From Theristus sp. LFF4_11 (taxonomy: Eukaryota > Nematoda > Chromadorea > Monhysterida > Xyalidae): a DNA stretch of 64,000 bases. The notes below the pieces were generated by a model that was not told the origin of the DNA, did not search any database, and was given only the letters and a program-made list of their open reading frames with translations. The stretch is from NCBI GenBank assembly GCA_030248135.1, contig JASANC010001358.1, positions 1 to 64,000 of the forward strand. Direction: 5' to 3'. Both the position numbers and the translations under genes were made by a program. Positions 31,709 to 52,100 of the stretch are shown here, piece by piece (the first letter of the stretch is position 1; every line of letters starts with the position of its first letter).

Positions 31709-34607
31709 GGTATTTTTGTTGAGAAGGAGAACTCAAATGAATGCCAGCTCCAGGTTGTCGTCAGTAAATCAGTTCAGCTCAGCGCAGCGCAGCGCAGCAG
31801 GGGACGATGTGGGGTTCGATTCGAAAAAAAAGTGAAAACCTCATTTTTAAATTGAAAGGTTTTTTAATTTTTTAAATGATTAAAAAATCAAAATGCCCGC
31901 AAAGCTTCATCCAGTTTACTTCACACACATCCCATTTTTCACTTTTGCGAGTTGCGACATTGACATACAATTCTGCGAATATCATCCATTAGTTTTGAAG
32001 TACCGAACTTGAAAGCTCGAAAAAAAATTTATTTTAAAATTATATTATAATATTATTAAAAAAAGGTAAAAAACTGTATTTTTATTTTCGCAAAAAAACT
32101 GAAAAAAAATTTAAAATGCAAAAAATTTTTTCCCATTATGCATGCCGATTTGGTTGGGTTGGGCAGGGCAAGGGGTTGAAGTTTTTTTTCGTTTTTTTTA
32201 ATTTGGATTTTTTTCAAACTTGAAAAAAATTTGAAAAAAAGCCAACAAAGCCAAAGTATAAGCTAAGTCTGAGCACTTAACTCGGCGTAAGCCAATGCCT
32301 AGGCCTAAGCCGTTTTGATGTGTTGAGAATAAGTTCACTTTATTGATTTCTAAGTTCTTTTCAGGTAAATTTGCTTCTTTATATGATAGTTTTGCTTTTT
32401 TGTCAAACGTGCTTTGCCAGTGAAAAAACGTTCCTTGCACTTGTTGTTCAAAATCTGAATAATACATTTAAAAAGTGTTCACTGAAATGAAAAACTGTGT
32501 GCCCAACAAAAGTGTCCAACAAATCTTCTTGATGTGCTTTCCACGGTTGCAACAACGCTTGTTGGTTGCTGCGTGTGTTCAGTTGCTACAAATTCATTCA
32601 TTTCAACACACGGTGAAACGCTGCTGGTGCGCGACAACATTCGAAGTGTAGGCATCGGCGACAACAGTTATTGCTTCATATATAGAGTTATAATTCTTCA
32701 CTCCTCTTTTGTCATGTGATGATACCCTTTGATTGCAAAAGTAACATTTTGTCATTCCAACGAAATTTTCAGCACATTTTTTAAATTTTTCAAACTGCAA
32801 AAAACAACGATTGATTATTTCCGACTTTTTGTGATGGGTTTTTGAGATTGAAAGGGTCAAAGAGTTGTTGATTTTTTATAAAATGTCGTTTTGTCATTCG
32901 TTCACGTGCAGGTGTGCGTACATGATGGAGCATTTGTGCGTTCATGAACTGTGGTAGGTTTTGCTCGGCAGGCGCTTCCCCTCTTTGACATTTGAAGTGT
33001 TTGACGCGCATGGCATCGTTTTTTCTGTTATTCTGTAAAATCAAAACATTCTCGTTTGGATTGGAGCGCAATTTTTTCAGAATTCTTTTTGTTTTGTTGG
33101 TCAAGTTTTTTTTGTTGATTCTTAGGAATTTCTTACAGATATTGATTTTTGTTTTCGTTTCTTTAAAAGGCACTTGAAACAAAACTGCCGGCTTGCGGTG
33201 TATGACTCGTTGCTGTTATATTTGTTGTTTTTAATCCGTCTACTTTTCCTAATATCCAAATGTCGGAAACTGTGAGAAACTCTTCGTTAACATCTGCAAT
33301 TTAAAAAAGAAGATTTTTTTTTCTTGTCAAAAAACGTTCAAAGAAGTGACACGGGAAGTGTCAGAATGATGTGCAATTAGGTCACTACGGGTGTATTAGT
33401 TTCACAAAAAAAGGTATAAAAATAAAAAGAAGGCATGCGAAAAGACGAAGTGGAGTTGGATAGGCGGCGTTATGATTTGTAGACATGTGTGTATGAAAAT
33501 CGTCTTTTCTGGAAGATATAACAAAAAGAGGCCGAAAATTTTTAGAGTTCATAAATCATATGGTTATTTATAAATCGATATGACATCCTGATTTAATTGG
33601 TTTCGGTGCCTACCATTTTTAGTCTCGACACGATTTTAGGTTGTAAATGTTTGTTTATAAAAATGCTGTTACATTAAAAATTGTCATATGCCGATAAACG
33701 CCATGGTTTGCACAACAAACTATTTTTGTATCCGGCTTCCAAACTTTCATGATTATTGCATGCTAAACAGAAAACATACTGTTTGCTTACTGTAAGTCCT
33801 GGAGGTTCTCAGGTTAGATTTGAGTTTTTTTTGTTTTCATGTTTAACCGATGTTTTACAAACAGACAAACACGTTGGGTTTTATTTGTGTTTAGCACAAG
33901 CACAAAATCTGAAAAATCAAACTTTCGTGAACTTTGAATATCTTGCACGCATTACAAACGTATTATTCTACATCCGTGTCCGCTCATCTAAAAATTCTTT
34001 AAAAAGACGCTCGGCCAAACAAAATGGTAGTGCCCGTTTCCTTATTCTTAGTTTTTCGTTCTTCTTGATTTTTCCACACATTTGTGATGTATTGGTTTGG
34101 GCGTTTTACATTATACTGTAAAATGAGGCAGTTCAGTCCGCGCAGCCAACAAAACAGAAATTTTCGAATTGAAACCAAGTTATTTTGATTTGATTTTGTC
34201 TATTTTGCACACTTGTCATTTATAACAAAATTTAAAAACTGGATTTTGAGCAGTTTTCTTTATGTCCCAGAATTTTATGCTTTCATAATTTAAAAAATCA
34301 AAAAAGTAGAATTTCTCATTTCAGTTAGACGAATGGGATTGCAATGATACTCTTTAAATAATTGTGATTCAGCTGAATGGAAACGTTAAAAAATGCACAC
34401 CAAAAATTCTCATTCCAAAAAAATCATTCAAAAAACATATTCCGTTGTTAGAAACCGATGAAAATGAAGCAACTCCCGTCAATAATTCTGAACTATTTTC
34501 TTTTAAAAACATATTTTGGGCATTTGATCAAAGCCCAGTCCTTTGGAGCAAATTCTGGAACGTTGCCTCTAATTTTTATTCCGGCCAAAAGTGATCCATT
34601 TCAACAG
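31709..34607. other. Divergent spacer between Hrs and the orphan ectoprotein gene
   Basis: This should hold both promoters and the missing 5' exon(s) of the downstream plus-strand gene. 31840-32240 is strongly AT-rich with A and T homopolymers. A possible signal-peptide exon exists near 33010 (MASFFLLFC before a GTAAAA donor), but I cannot connect it by phase. A 76-codon frame at 34364-34594 contains Cys and Trp residues but is out of phase with the next exon. Confidence 0.45.
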
Positions 34608-37600
34608 AAGATCTTTTGGAACCCGCTGATTGGCGTCAGTAGAATCACCGAACTTTCGAGTCGCGACGTGCGATTCACGAGAACGCCGAGTTCAGCGCAG
34701 AATAGTCGAGAAATCGCTTCTGGTCTGCTTGAGCGAACTTCGACGACTGCAGCAATTGGTGAACTGACCGAGGTGTACGAACCTTGGAGGCAGTTGGTGA
34801 CGACGTACGATGAAGACGATGGATCGAAACGGTTCTCAAGTTCCTTATGAATGTGCTACATATGTTTGAGATATTCGACATTGAAACTGAACATATTTTA
34901 CAAAACTGAACAACTTCACAAATTTCGACCACTGTCGATGTCAATTTGTCCAAACGCGACAAACCAGTCCCAATGACAATTTTTGCAGATATAGTCCACA
35001 AGTTCGCTCTTTGTGCTCTTTTTGCAGGGAAATTTTTCAGTGGTCGGTTAACCCAATTGGTGAGCTCACTCTAGCCACAACCACAATGTCTCATGAATGG
35101 CATAATAATGCGTTGCAACAATTCGTACATATGTTCCATTCAGATATATTTTCTTGAAAATGCGTCTATGCGACGAAGTCGACTGGCGCATCCGTTGGCT
35201 CGATCAGACTGGCCGCTCATATGGACCGATTGTACAGCGTCTCCCACCATCACGGACACTTTGGTCGCCGAGCAGTTTGGTGTTGATGATTGATCAGCAA
35301 TCAATGCACTATGACTCGCACAAAGATCAGGTGTCACTTTTGTTGCTATTTGCGTGTGTTGATTTCGCAAACCAGAAAAAAATCAACGTTTTTTACTTTT
35401 GGTTTGTTCATGGCATTGAAATCGATCTATGACATTTTGTAAAAAATATATATTTTTGCAAAAAATGTTTCTGAACACTTTCGCAAAAATTTGTTGGCGT
35501 TACATTTTTACTTCTCATCATTTTTTTTATTTTCTCATCATAAATTTATGGTTTCTCATTCGTAAGTGAAAAAAAAACATTTTTTTTGCAGATTACTCTG
35601 ATGATGCATTGGGAAAACATGGCAGATGCTCGCGAAAACAGTGGAACCCTGGAAAGTGAACTTTCGCCAACCATTGAGCTCAACCACTGTGCGTTTCTGT
35701 TTGATCGACCACACAACCCCCCAGAGATCACTTTGAGCGGCGAAATTACAATCCCGTCGGTTTATGCTAGTCACGGGTAGGAAGGAAATCACACATTTTT
35801 TTCAAACTTCCTTCTCATTTCATATGCGCAGAGTGTCGTTGATTTTGCTGGAAATTGTTGATTTCTGAACTCATGAAAACTCTTTCAGTTACCGAAAAGA
35901 ACTGGTGCAGCTTTAATTCTCTGTGATTGTCAGTATCAATCAACATTTTGCGCGGCACAAAAAGTTATTGCTTCAAATTTTAGATGCTCCTTCACGATTC
36001 GCCTCACGAAACTGGTCTACAATGAACCGGAGCACTGCAGACATTTGTACACAACGGATGATTCGAGGTGGCATACATAAGTCATCAGCTTCCTTTTTTA
36101 GCTACATTGTAGGGTATTGATTCATTCTCCTTCGTACATCTCCCTTCCCTGTACTTTTTAGGTTCTAAATTCTTATGTTTTTGAAATTTTGTGCATATAA
36201 TTTAACTCACTGAACACGCGCTGCAACATGCATTATAAATCCGGTGATACGGTGTTTGCGTGAGACACTTTAAAGGCGCATTCATGAAGCAGTATTTAGT
36301 GACGCGTAGCTGTGTTAAAACATAGCTGCGCGGTGTCAATAAATGCTGCTTCATGAATGCTCACAAGTCACGAATGTATGCGCAGGTCCCTAACGTTTGA
36401 CCTCACGTGTGACCGCGTGCCGGGCGTGCGCTGCCCTGAAGACCCGGAGACGAGAACGAATCATCGTCAGCCGTGTGGCTTCGACTGCCGACCTCATCAA
36501 ATCTACCCGAACGCAGTTTACAGTTATCACCACGGCACACCGGAGGCGCACATAATGCTGGACTGGGACAGCCCTCAGCAGTTTGAAGGCGTTCAACAAC
36601 GGACAGTCAAGCACTACGTTCTCAGACATGCTCAGGTACAAACTGTCAATAATACAGAATCGCCCATAGTTGGACTTGAAATACATGTGAAAGATGATGT
36701 AATCTTGCAAACATGTTACATTGTAGCTCGAATAAGCCGCAGAATAGTTTCTGCATCCTGCACTGCATTGCATTTATCACTGCATGCATCATTAGTTTTT
36801 TTTCTGGAAGTGACTGTACAGTAGTGACTCCCGTATACAGTCACTTTCAGAAGTTTTTAACAATGCAGTGCAGTTTTTGATGCAGTGCCAAATGCAGCAC
36901 AGTTTGCAGTGCAATGCAGGATGCCGTGTAGGATGCTAAAAAAAGAATGTCAGTTTTGTTGGTGGTTCAAATTGCTGGAACGCGTGGTCTTCCAGGTCGA
37001 TCGAACTTACCTGAACTACGCAATCCGTGAGTTTAACGCGACGGTCGTTCGTGTGCCACCGACTGACAACAAGCAGATCGTGTTGCCTCAGTACTCGCGA
37101 GATGAGCTCGCCAGTTACAAGGTACATATGCATAACATCCGCTTTGAAACACAATATTAGAATGGCACAAGAAAACTGTTGAATAGAAAAAAAACCAAAC
37201 AAAATTTGCTGTATCCACATGCTCTTTCTGCAGGTTCATCCAAGTTCCCTGTTTTTCAAAAAAAAAGTTAGGCGAATCTTTGAATTATAATTGACGTTTA
37301 TGCACTTCTAGAGACCAACGGTAATTATTCGCAGCGAGCTTGTTTTTCTTTCCAATGGCAAACGTTGTCCAATCAACAAAGTGAATGCATCAAAAACAGA
37401 ACAATACGGGGAAATGTAACGTTTTTCTGCAGATTCAAATTTGCACCGCGTACACCGACCCATCGTGCACCACTGACGAAGATACGATCAACGATCCGGA
37501 GCCGAACTGGACGAGCGTCATTGAATATCCGATTTTCTTCAACGATCTCATTGATCGCCTGCCAGCGCCGACCAGTGTTGCTCCAATCTCCGTTTACGAC

Positions 37601-38065
37601 CAACTACATCACGTGACCACAAACGTGCCGCCGCACCACGGCGCCACCACGTCAGAGCACGTGTCGACGGCTACACCACGATTCACAACCATTCAGCAAC
37701 CAGAATCGACCTCTGACTGGCAACTGTACAACAACAACAGTAACATCCGAGGCAGCTCGTTGCGTCCTGCTACCGCTACCGTAGTCTCGCGACCGTACAC
37801 CAGTTACAGTAGCCTGCATGCTTATAGCAAAACGCCCTCAACGACGACTCCCACGACGACGACGACGAGGCGTGGCGGTCAACTGTATCAACGCAATAAT
37901 CGAATCAATAATCGAAGTAAAGTGGTGGAACTTGCTGCGGTTGCAAGGAGCGAAACCGTAAAACCTGAAAAGGAGTTGGATAATTTGGGTTCAACGATCT
38001 ATGCATTCCAAGTTTGGTGTGTGATTTCAGTTGCTGTGTTGACTTTGACTGTTATGCACTGGTGA
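34608..38065 (+). CDS. Unrecognised membrane-anchored ectoprotein, N-terminus not found
   Basis: Seven exons join in frame to 553 residues plus stop: 34608-34804, 35144-35330, 35592-35776, 35984-36067, 36386-36635, 36996-37121, 37433-38065. I do not recognise the family. The middle exons are rich in alternating hydrophobic strands with scattered cysteines (MRLCDEVDWRIRWLDQTG; HGCSFTIRLTKLVYNEPEHC; FDLTCDRVPGVRCPE; PCGFDCRPHQIYPNAVYSYH), as in an extracellular beta-sandwich protein. Exons 5-7 (AHIMLDWDSP, then VLRHAQVDRTYLNYAI and ELASYKIQICTAYTD) look like one fibronectin-III-like fold. The last exon adds a long Ser/Thr/Asn-rich stalk with a TTTPTTTTT tract and ends with a hydrophobic segment (FQVWCVISVAVLTLTVMHW) directly before the stop, which suggests a GPI-anchor signal or a tail anchor. 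The first listed exon is the least certain. The 5' end lies upstream, divergent from Hrs. Confidence 0.75.
36272..36362. mobile_element. 90-bp palindromic MITE, copy 2
   Basis: Hairpin GGCGCATTCATGAAGCAGTA paired with TGCTGCTTCATGAATGCTC. It ends 23 bases before the splice acceptor of the exon at 36386, so the element supplies much of the branch-point region of that intron. Confidence 0.85.
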
Positions 38066-39066
38066 TGTCCAAATATTGATGCATTCGTTGCGTTCATGGC
38101 ATAAAATGCTTGCTACTTTACATTATTTTGAAATGTACGGCGCTGTTGTTTTGCATGTCTTTGGTGGATTTGTATGCCAAGCCAAGTTCCGCGCGTGGGT
38201 GAGTCGTTAATTTGAGTGTTTCCTCTTGAAACAAACGCAACAAACCAGGCAAAATTAAAAATCCACAATTCACATGTCCGTGTGCACGTATCATCTCAAT
38301 TTCATCACTTTTGACAAGATAAATGGACATAAAATTCTTTCTTGATTTTCTCAGTGAAAGTTTGGGGTCAGCCCATTATAATTACATGCATGAACATCCC
38401 ATAAATCATACAGTCTTCTGGTTGCACAAACATGAACTTATTTCAGTGTGTTTGCCTGTTTGTCCATGTCCACTGTTACAATGTTCTTCATGGAGAGAAT
38501 GCAATAGATGGTTTCAGAAAGATAACCTATTGGTTTTCCTGATGAGAATAACGTGTCTAATTTCACGGCAGTTTATTTCTATCTTTTTTATGCGGTTTTC
38601 GGGCGTTTATAATAAGTTTAAAACACTGATCACATTTACGTAATTTTTCAATGACTGTCAGTGCGCAGTGGTAGACAGATTTCAAATATTTCCGCCCATT
38701 GTCTGTCTGCATCACGAAATTCCAGACAAGGACCCCCTTTGGATGTTTATATTTGCTGCGTTTGCTCGCAGCATTTGGATGAACCAATCACAACCTCATA
38801 GGATGCAATGCAGACGAATGCGCGCTTTATAACGCAATCAAATTTGCAAACGAGACGAGGTTCAGTGACTTTAAAAAACGCTTTTCAATAAAAAAAATGT
38901 TTTTCTAAACGATATATTTTTTCAAGTTGTTTGTTGTCGAAACAACTGTGCGTGCGTTTTTTCATAAAATTCTGTTTTCCATTGTAGTTCCAGAAAACAT
39001 GAAATAAACTCAATATAACAACTGCCGTCCTCGGCGATCACTACGGACGACTCTTTCAAATTTCAA
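38066..39066. other. Spacer between the orphan ectoprotein and the FkbM-like gene
   Basis: About 1 kb containing the 3' UTR of the upstream gene and the promoter of the next. An AATAAA-like signal (CAATAAAAAA) lies near 38886. No other gene recognised. Confidence 0.6.
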
Positions 39067-40917
39067 ATGTCGTCCCGCCAGTGGCCGCTCGCCAGTGCCG
39101 CTTTCCTGTTGGCGCTGTTCCTGTTGATTGGCAATGAATATGCAAAAAATCAACTGAATAACTCGAATGGACTGGCGCCAACTTTGAGTGACGTTCAACA
39201 ACAAATGGTGCTGTCATCAGTGGTGACATGCGTACTACAGAAGGATACGCTTGGTTAAGTTCAATTCCACAAAAGCAGTATGCCAATATTGACTGCGTCA
39301 TGTTTGGTTATTGTTGAATTTGGGCGTTGACTTTTCAGAGAACAATGAAAGTTTAAAAAAGGCAAAGGTCGCACTATAACCAATTCGGTGTGAAACCAAA
39401 ATGACGTGTCCACAATTGCCACGCCACTATTTTTTTCCCAGGCGACTGGCGAAATCCGTGGCACGGCATCTCCAACCGAATCAACCGTTGTGTACAGCTG
39501 CTGACAAAAATCAATAGCACCGCCTCGTTTGTTCGCTTCAACATGGGCAGGTTCGGTGAACAGAAAGTGTTTCTGCCGTTCAAAAACGAGAACACGAGCG
39601 AGTGTGTTGCGTTGACGATTGGCATCGGCGGCGACACGAAAGTTGGTCGGTGGCTTTTGGTTTTGGCGAAAAAGTGAAGTTGCTTCCTGAGCGAGCAAAT
39701 GCGTTTTTTCTGCAAGTGCTCTTCAACAACAACAGCGCACTAGCAAGCATCGCGAGGCGTTGCATGTTTTTCAGGTCGAAAAAGAGATTCTCGCGCAGTA
39801 TCCGAGATGTCGCATGTTCGGCATTGAGCCGCAACAATTTCAGGCAGCCGATTTTGCCACTTTTGGCACGGTCATTCGAAAGGCGGCCGGCACTGAGCGA
39901 AGTTAGGGGTATTTTTTTTGTTTTCAAGCCCAAAAAAGTCGAAATATCTGAATTCAGTCATGGGAGTTGTGGACACATCCAATTCTCATAAAAAGTGCAG
40001 AAACTGCTGATTTCGATTTTTTTTCAATTTTGAACGGTGGTCACGATTGCCAGCTTCAGTTCGAAAATGTCTGCTTTTATTGCATTGTTGCGCGCATTTA
40101 TGATTTATGTGTCGGACATGTCTAACTCTTTCGTCCAAAGTCAACACGAATACAACCACAGAGACTGTAGAAAACGTTTCTTTTGCAACAACAGAAAACG
40201 ACACGATCGAAGTGCGAACGGAGGTGTCGGGAGCTCGCTACCAAAAGCGTCTGCTACAGGTGGTGCCGCTGCACGAGCTGCTGATTGAGCACGTGGGTAC
40301 GAGGCTGGTGCCTCTGGTGACAGTGGACATCGAGGGCTATGAGATGGTACTGATGGAGGCGTTCAGATACGGACAGCTGTTCGACACGGAAGGTGTGTTC
40401 ATTTATGGGCTGTAGTTGTTGCGGTCATTGGTTGGTTGCAACGCTCTGCGGAGTTCAGAAAAACGGCAATGAAAGGAATGGAAAAATCTGTGAGGATACA
40501 GTGGGGCCAATAATCATTGCCAAACCGCACCGATATACACGGGCGTAGTTCGAGTTAAAAAAAATTAAAGTCGGGATTGAACAAGCAGCACATTGTACAT
40601 AAGTTTCTGTTCAGCATGCTGCTTTAAGTTGTCATTTTTGTTCAAATTGCTCAAACGTCACCGATTGTATGAATTCAGGTGTCGTTTTCTGTCAGTTGGA
40701 CGTTGAGTGGCACGCAAGAGAAAAATGGCCTAAATCCATCGAAGACGGGCAGACAGTTTTGCAGTCGTTCATCCGCGACAGTCCGTATGTGCCAATTTTC
40801 GCTAAGAACTTCTCGACTCACCGCAAGATCACGTTCTTTCATCGGCACAATCGAAAGTGCTGGGATCTGTTTGATTTCGCGTTTTTTCTGGACAATGGTT
40901 GGTGGACAAAGCCGTGA
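39067..40917 (+). CDS. FkbM-like methyltransferase-domain type II membrane protein
   Basis: Five exons give 327 aa: 39067-39253, 39442-39641, 39775-39901, 40162-40392, 40679-40917. A short cytoplasmic tail is followed by one membrane helix (WPLASAAFLLALFLLIG), then a lumenal domain. ALTIGIGGDTKVEKEILAQY (split by an intron after TK) and CRMFGIEP match the SAM-binding start of the FkbM/Methyltransf_21 family. VTVDIEGYEMVLMEAF is the conserved DxEG-type motif. The C-terminus CQLDVEWH...KITFFHRHNRKCWD also fits the multi-copy worm family. Substrate is unknown; Golgi-type topology suggests a glycan or secreted substrate. The acceptor of exon 4 is uncertain: an AG 22 bases upstream (40140) would add a few residues in the same frame. 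Exon 2 uses a non-consensus GTTGGT donor. Confidence 0.85.
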
Positions 40918-41140
40918 TTAACGTCCATAACTGGGGAAATGATTTTTTCTGTAATTGATGTGTAAACACTGTTTTCGGAATCCCTTTATTTCCAACACCG
41001 TCTTCTTAATGACCGAACCGAAGACCAGACAGTGTTCATTAAAGAATCGTTTGTTCCGGTTTATCAAAGCACTGAAATCAATCCACACGCAATGGACGCA
41101 ATTCAATGAACGAACAAAACGAAAAAACAAAGGAAATTCT

Positions 41141-41181
41141 ATAACATAAATAAATAAATAAATGAATAAATAAATAAATAA
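41141..41181. repeat. (AAAT)n microsatellite
   Basis: About ten AAAT units with one AATG variant, between the convergent FkbM-like and muskelin genes. On the plus strand it contains many overlapping AATAAA hexamers, about 230 bases after the FkbM-like stop codon, and could serve as its poly(A) signal. Confidence 0.9.
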
Positions 41182-41460
41182 ATATTTCTTTCTGTGTACA
41201 ATAACAAGCCAACTTCTGAAACAGACATTTGAAAAAATATTATTGAGCAACCAAATCCACACAAGTTGTTTCCAATTTGAGCAACGTTTTAGCTTTTTTG
41301 ATCACCTTCTTTGACACAGAATACAGTACTCAGTGAAAATAACAGCACTCGAAATCGGAACAAATTCAAATCAGGTTAGTGAGCATCGGCATGTCGCAGC
41401 GAATCAGCGTGCTTCAATGCTTGGTGGAATTCTCAGTTAGAAGAGCCAATTCCGAACGTA

Positions 41461-49104
<7,644 letters not shown>

Positions 49105-52100
49105 GTCCGCTCACGGTGTGCCGATTTTTTTAGCGATTTCCACTTGCAGCAGTGTGTGGCCGTCGTGGCGTCGCGACGTCTGCATTCGCCGTTCGGCCTT
49201 TTTTTGGCGCAGCGCAGCGCAGCACTTGAATTTGGTGAAGCCCCCTGAAATGAAATAGGGTGTTAAAGTTTCTTTTTATAACAAGGAAAGGCACGCCGCA
49301 GGCAACACACAAGAGTGGAGTGAGAGTTCCAGTTAATATCAAACATTTGTTCAATTAAAAACAATTGATACGATTTTCACGTTTTAATCATTGTTTTTTA
49401 AAAAAATGGTTCACTTCAAAGCACGTTACGCACGCTACGCACGCTAGATTTTTTGCTGAATGCAGACCGTCTGAATCTGACGCTGACCCAGTTTATGGAA
49501 ATGGAACGATAGCAGCGTCATACTGACGTCAGCGTTAGAATTGCCGTCATTATGTTCTGTTTCTGTGCCAACCACCACACACCACCTACACACACCATAC
49601 TACACCCACAGCCACAACGTTTGGCAGTTTCCTTCCTCCTTTACTCCATGTTCACGCTCATTTTTGACTCAGCAGCAGTATTTTTTTTTGTTTTGTTTGA
49701 TCATGACATGACCATTCAGTTCAGTTCTCTTTGTTGTATAATGCGCTTAGTCACTGCAATTAAACACTTATTTTTGTATTTCTGCTGTGCAGCTTCTGTT
49801 TTATCTTTTGTTTTCTGTTTTGATGTGACATGCACAACGAAAAAATGTTGTTCCATTTCTTTCTGTGTGTGCCACTGCCCGACGTTGCATGATACAGTAT
49901 TTTTTAATTCTACAGTTTTGCGTTTGTATGGCGTTTGCCACACTTCAGTAATATCCCAATGTTCACAATTTATCTTGTTCTTGTGCAGTTGAATAAATGT
50001 GTCCCCTATTTTTATGTATCAATGGCGTAAAAAAATGTTTTCAATTTGACACACTACTCCATTCCATTCACTGACGAGACTGAATGCTGAATTTCCGTGC
50101 TTTCTTGCTGTTTACGTCGACTGTGCAGAAAGATTCGATTGTTTTACATATATTTTTGGATTTTCAAATTTTCATTTCGCTTCAGAAGTCGTTTGGGTTA
50201 AATATGACACTTTTTTGAAGGACCTTGTGATTCTGAGTCAGCAAACCAGATGGGTGCAACAAATTTTTCATGTTCCATGTTTTGTATTTTGTAGCTTCAT
50301 GTTGGTTTCGTGTGCATTTCAGCAAAGCTGCTTTCAGCTGCGAATACTATTGCAGTTCAGTTTTTGTTCGGTTTCCAGTGAGCTGTTGAGAGCGGTTGTG
50401 TGCATTTTTTATCGAAAAGCTCAAAGGAGAGTAGTGGTGTCGGTGTGAATCATCATCATTGGACATTGTGTTAGATCGTGCGTCGCTGATAAATAATGTA
50501 AAAATAGTCTCTTGTGCGGCAAGTTTCGCTGTGAAAATGAACCGAGTGTTCGTTCAGGGCAGGTTTTTCTCGCATTTTAGTCAACTTTTGCAACCAATGC
50601 GTTTTTTAGTTTTAGTTTTTTTTCAACACGAACAATTGTGAACTGTTCAAGTGCTTTAGTCGACTTCTGGCAATTCAGTTTTTTTGTGAATGCTTTTAGG
50701 CACTGCCGCTTTCTTCCCGTCAGCTATTGTTAAAATTTTTGCCATTCTCCGACTGTTCTGTTCCGTCAAAAACGAGAGAGTCACCATCGGACTTAAACAC
50801 CACCGGCCGCATTTCCTCTTTTTTGTTGTTTTTTCTGAAGAGACCTGATGTCAAGTGTTCGCGCAATTGTTTTTTGCGATGTTATTTTTTTGTTTCCAGC
50901 TGCTCTTTGCCAACACAGCAAGATAAAACAAAAATATGAAAACGCTCTGGTTGCGCTGTCTGTTGTTTGCAATTTTTGCCACCTCCACTCTCCATCAACC
51001 TGGAAAGCCAAAATGGATCTCCCACTAGCGCACAAAGCACGTGTTGTTTTTCGACATTTCATCAAACAAGCTGTTAAGTGCAGCGCACAGCGCAGTCAAA
51101 CTTTTTTTCGTTGAACAGATACAAAAAGGTCACATTTTTTATTCTTCTTCAAAACAAGCAGACACACGCTGCCAGTTCGGTGTACGCTGATTGGCTCACA
51201 GCAGTTATCGATCGCCTTCACAACAGCTGCATGCACATACACAAGCACCACGCGCAAGCCTGTTTCACAGTTGCCTTTTCATTCGTGTTCTGTTTGTGTA
51301 TACAGATCCCCACATCGCGTTCGAGGCCAGGGCTTGTTGGAGACTGTGTAATGCACTCTTTAAGCCTTATCTCTTTTTTTTGCATTGGCGACTTGGATCC
51401 CAAATTGCCGATTTGGTTCCCACATTATCAGGCAGAAATGTCGCAGATATGACATGTGGTCGTACCTAGGGTTGTTAAAAAAAACAAAAATCGTCATTTT
51501 TGTTTAAAATTTTTTTTTAAATTTCAAAAATCAAAGCTGTGCTAAATCAATCAGGGAGTTCGAAGAACCACATATGATATGCAAGCGCCTCCGGAATGAC
51601 TCCCGTATGGCGGAACTTTGGAGATGTTGTTTTGGTGATCTCATTTACCCCCTTTCAAACCGTTACCACACCTCTTCTTGTGTTTTGACCCCCATAACGT
51701 CACTAATTGTCCCCAGCCCAAGTGAAAATACACATACCGGCTTGAAATTCAATCAATTCCGATGATGTGTCGCGACGGCAGGACACGAAACTGCAACCAG
51801 ACAACGTAACGCTTGCAAACGGAGCAGCTCGGACGCTCAAATTTAGATTGCGAGGCGAATCGTCACCTTATCTGCATCGGAGTGAGGTGACTGTCAGAAA
51901 AACTTTTCAAATACCTGAGCGATTATTTGAAACTTTTTTAACTTGAGTTCAATCAAACATTACACCGCTTGCTTCACTGTTACAGCACGATGGATGAACA
52001 CAACCATGTTGGTTGCAGTGCAGTTTCATCAGTTTCATTCTTGTTTGCGAGCCTCACACATTCCTTGTTTATACTCATGTCTGTGCTCGGTGTGCTGATT

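Noticed and set aside
32270..32320. Telomere-like TTAGGC/GCCTAA repeats
   Set aside because: Only a few scattered GCCTAAGCC-like units, no array.
49552..49992. A 146-codon plus-strand frame rich in Cys and Phe
   Set aside because: Translation of a T-rich stretch; no homology, no convincing start and no splice partners.
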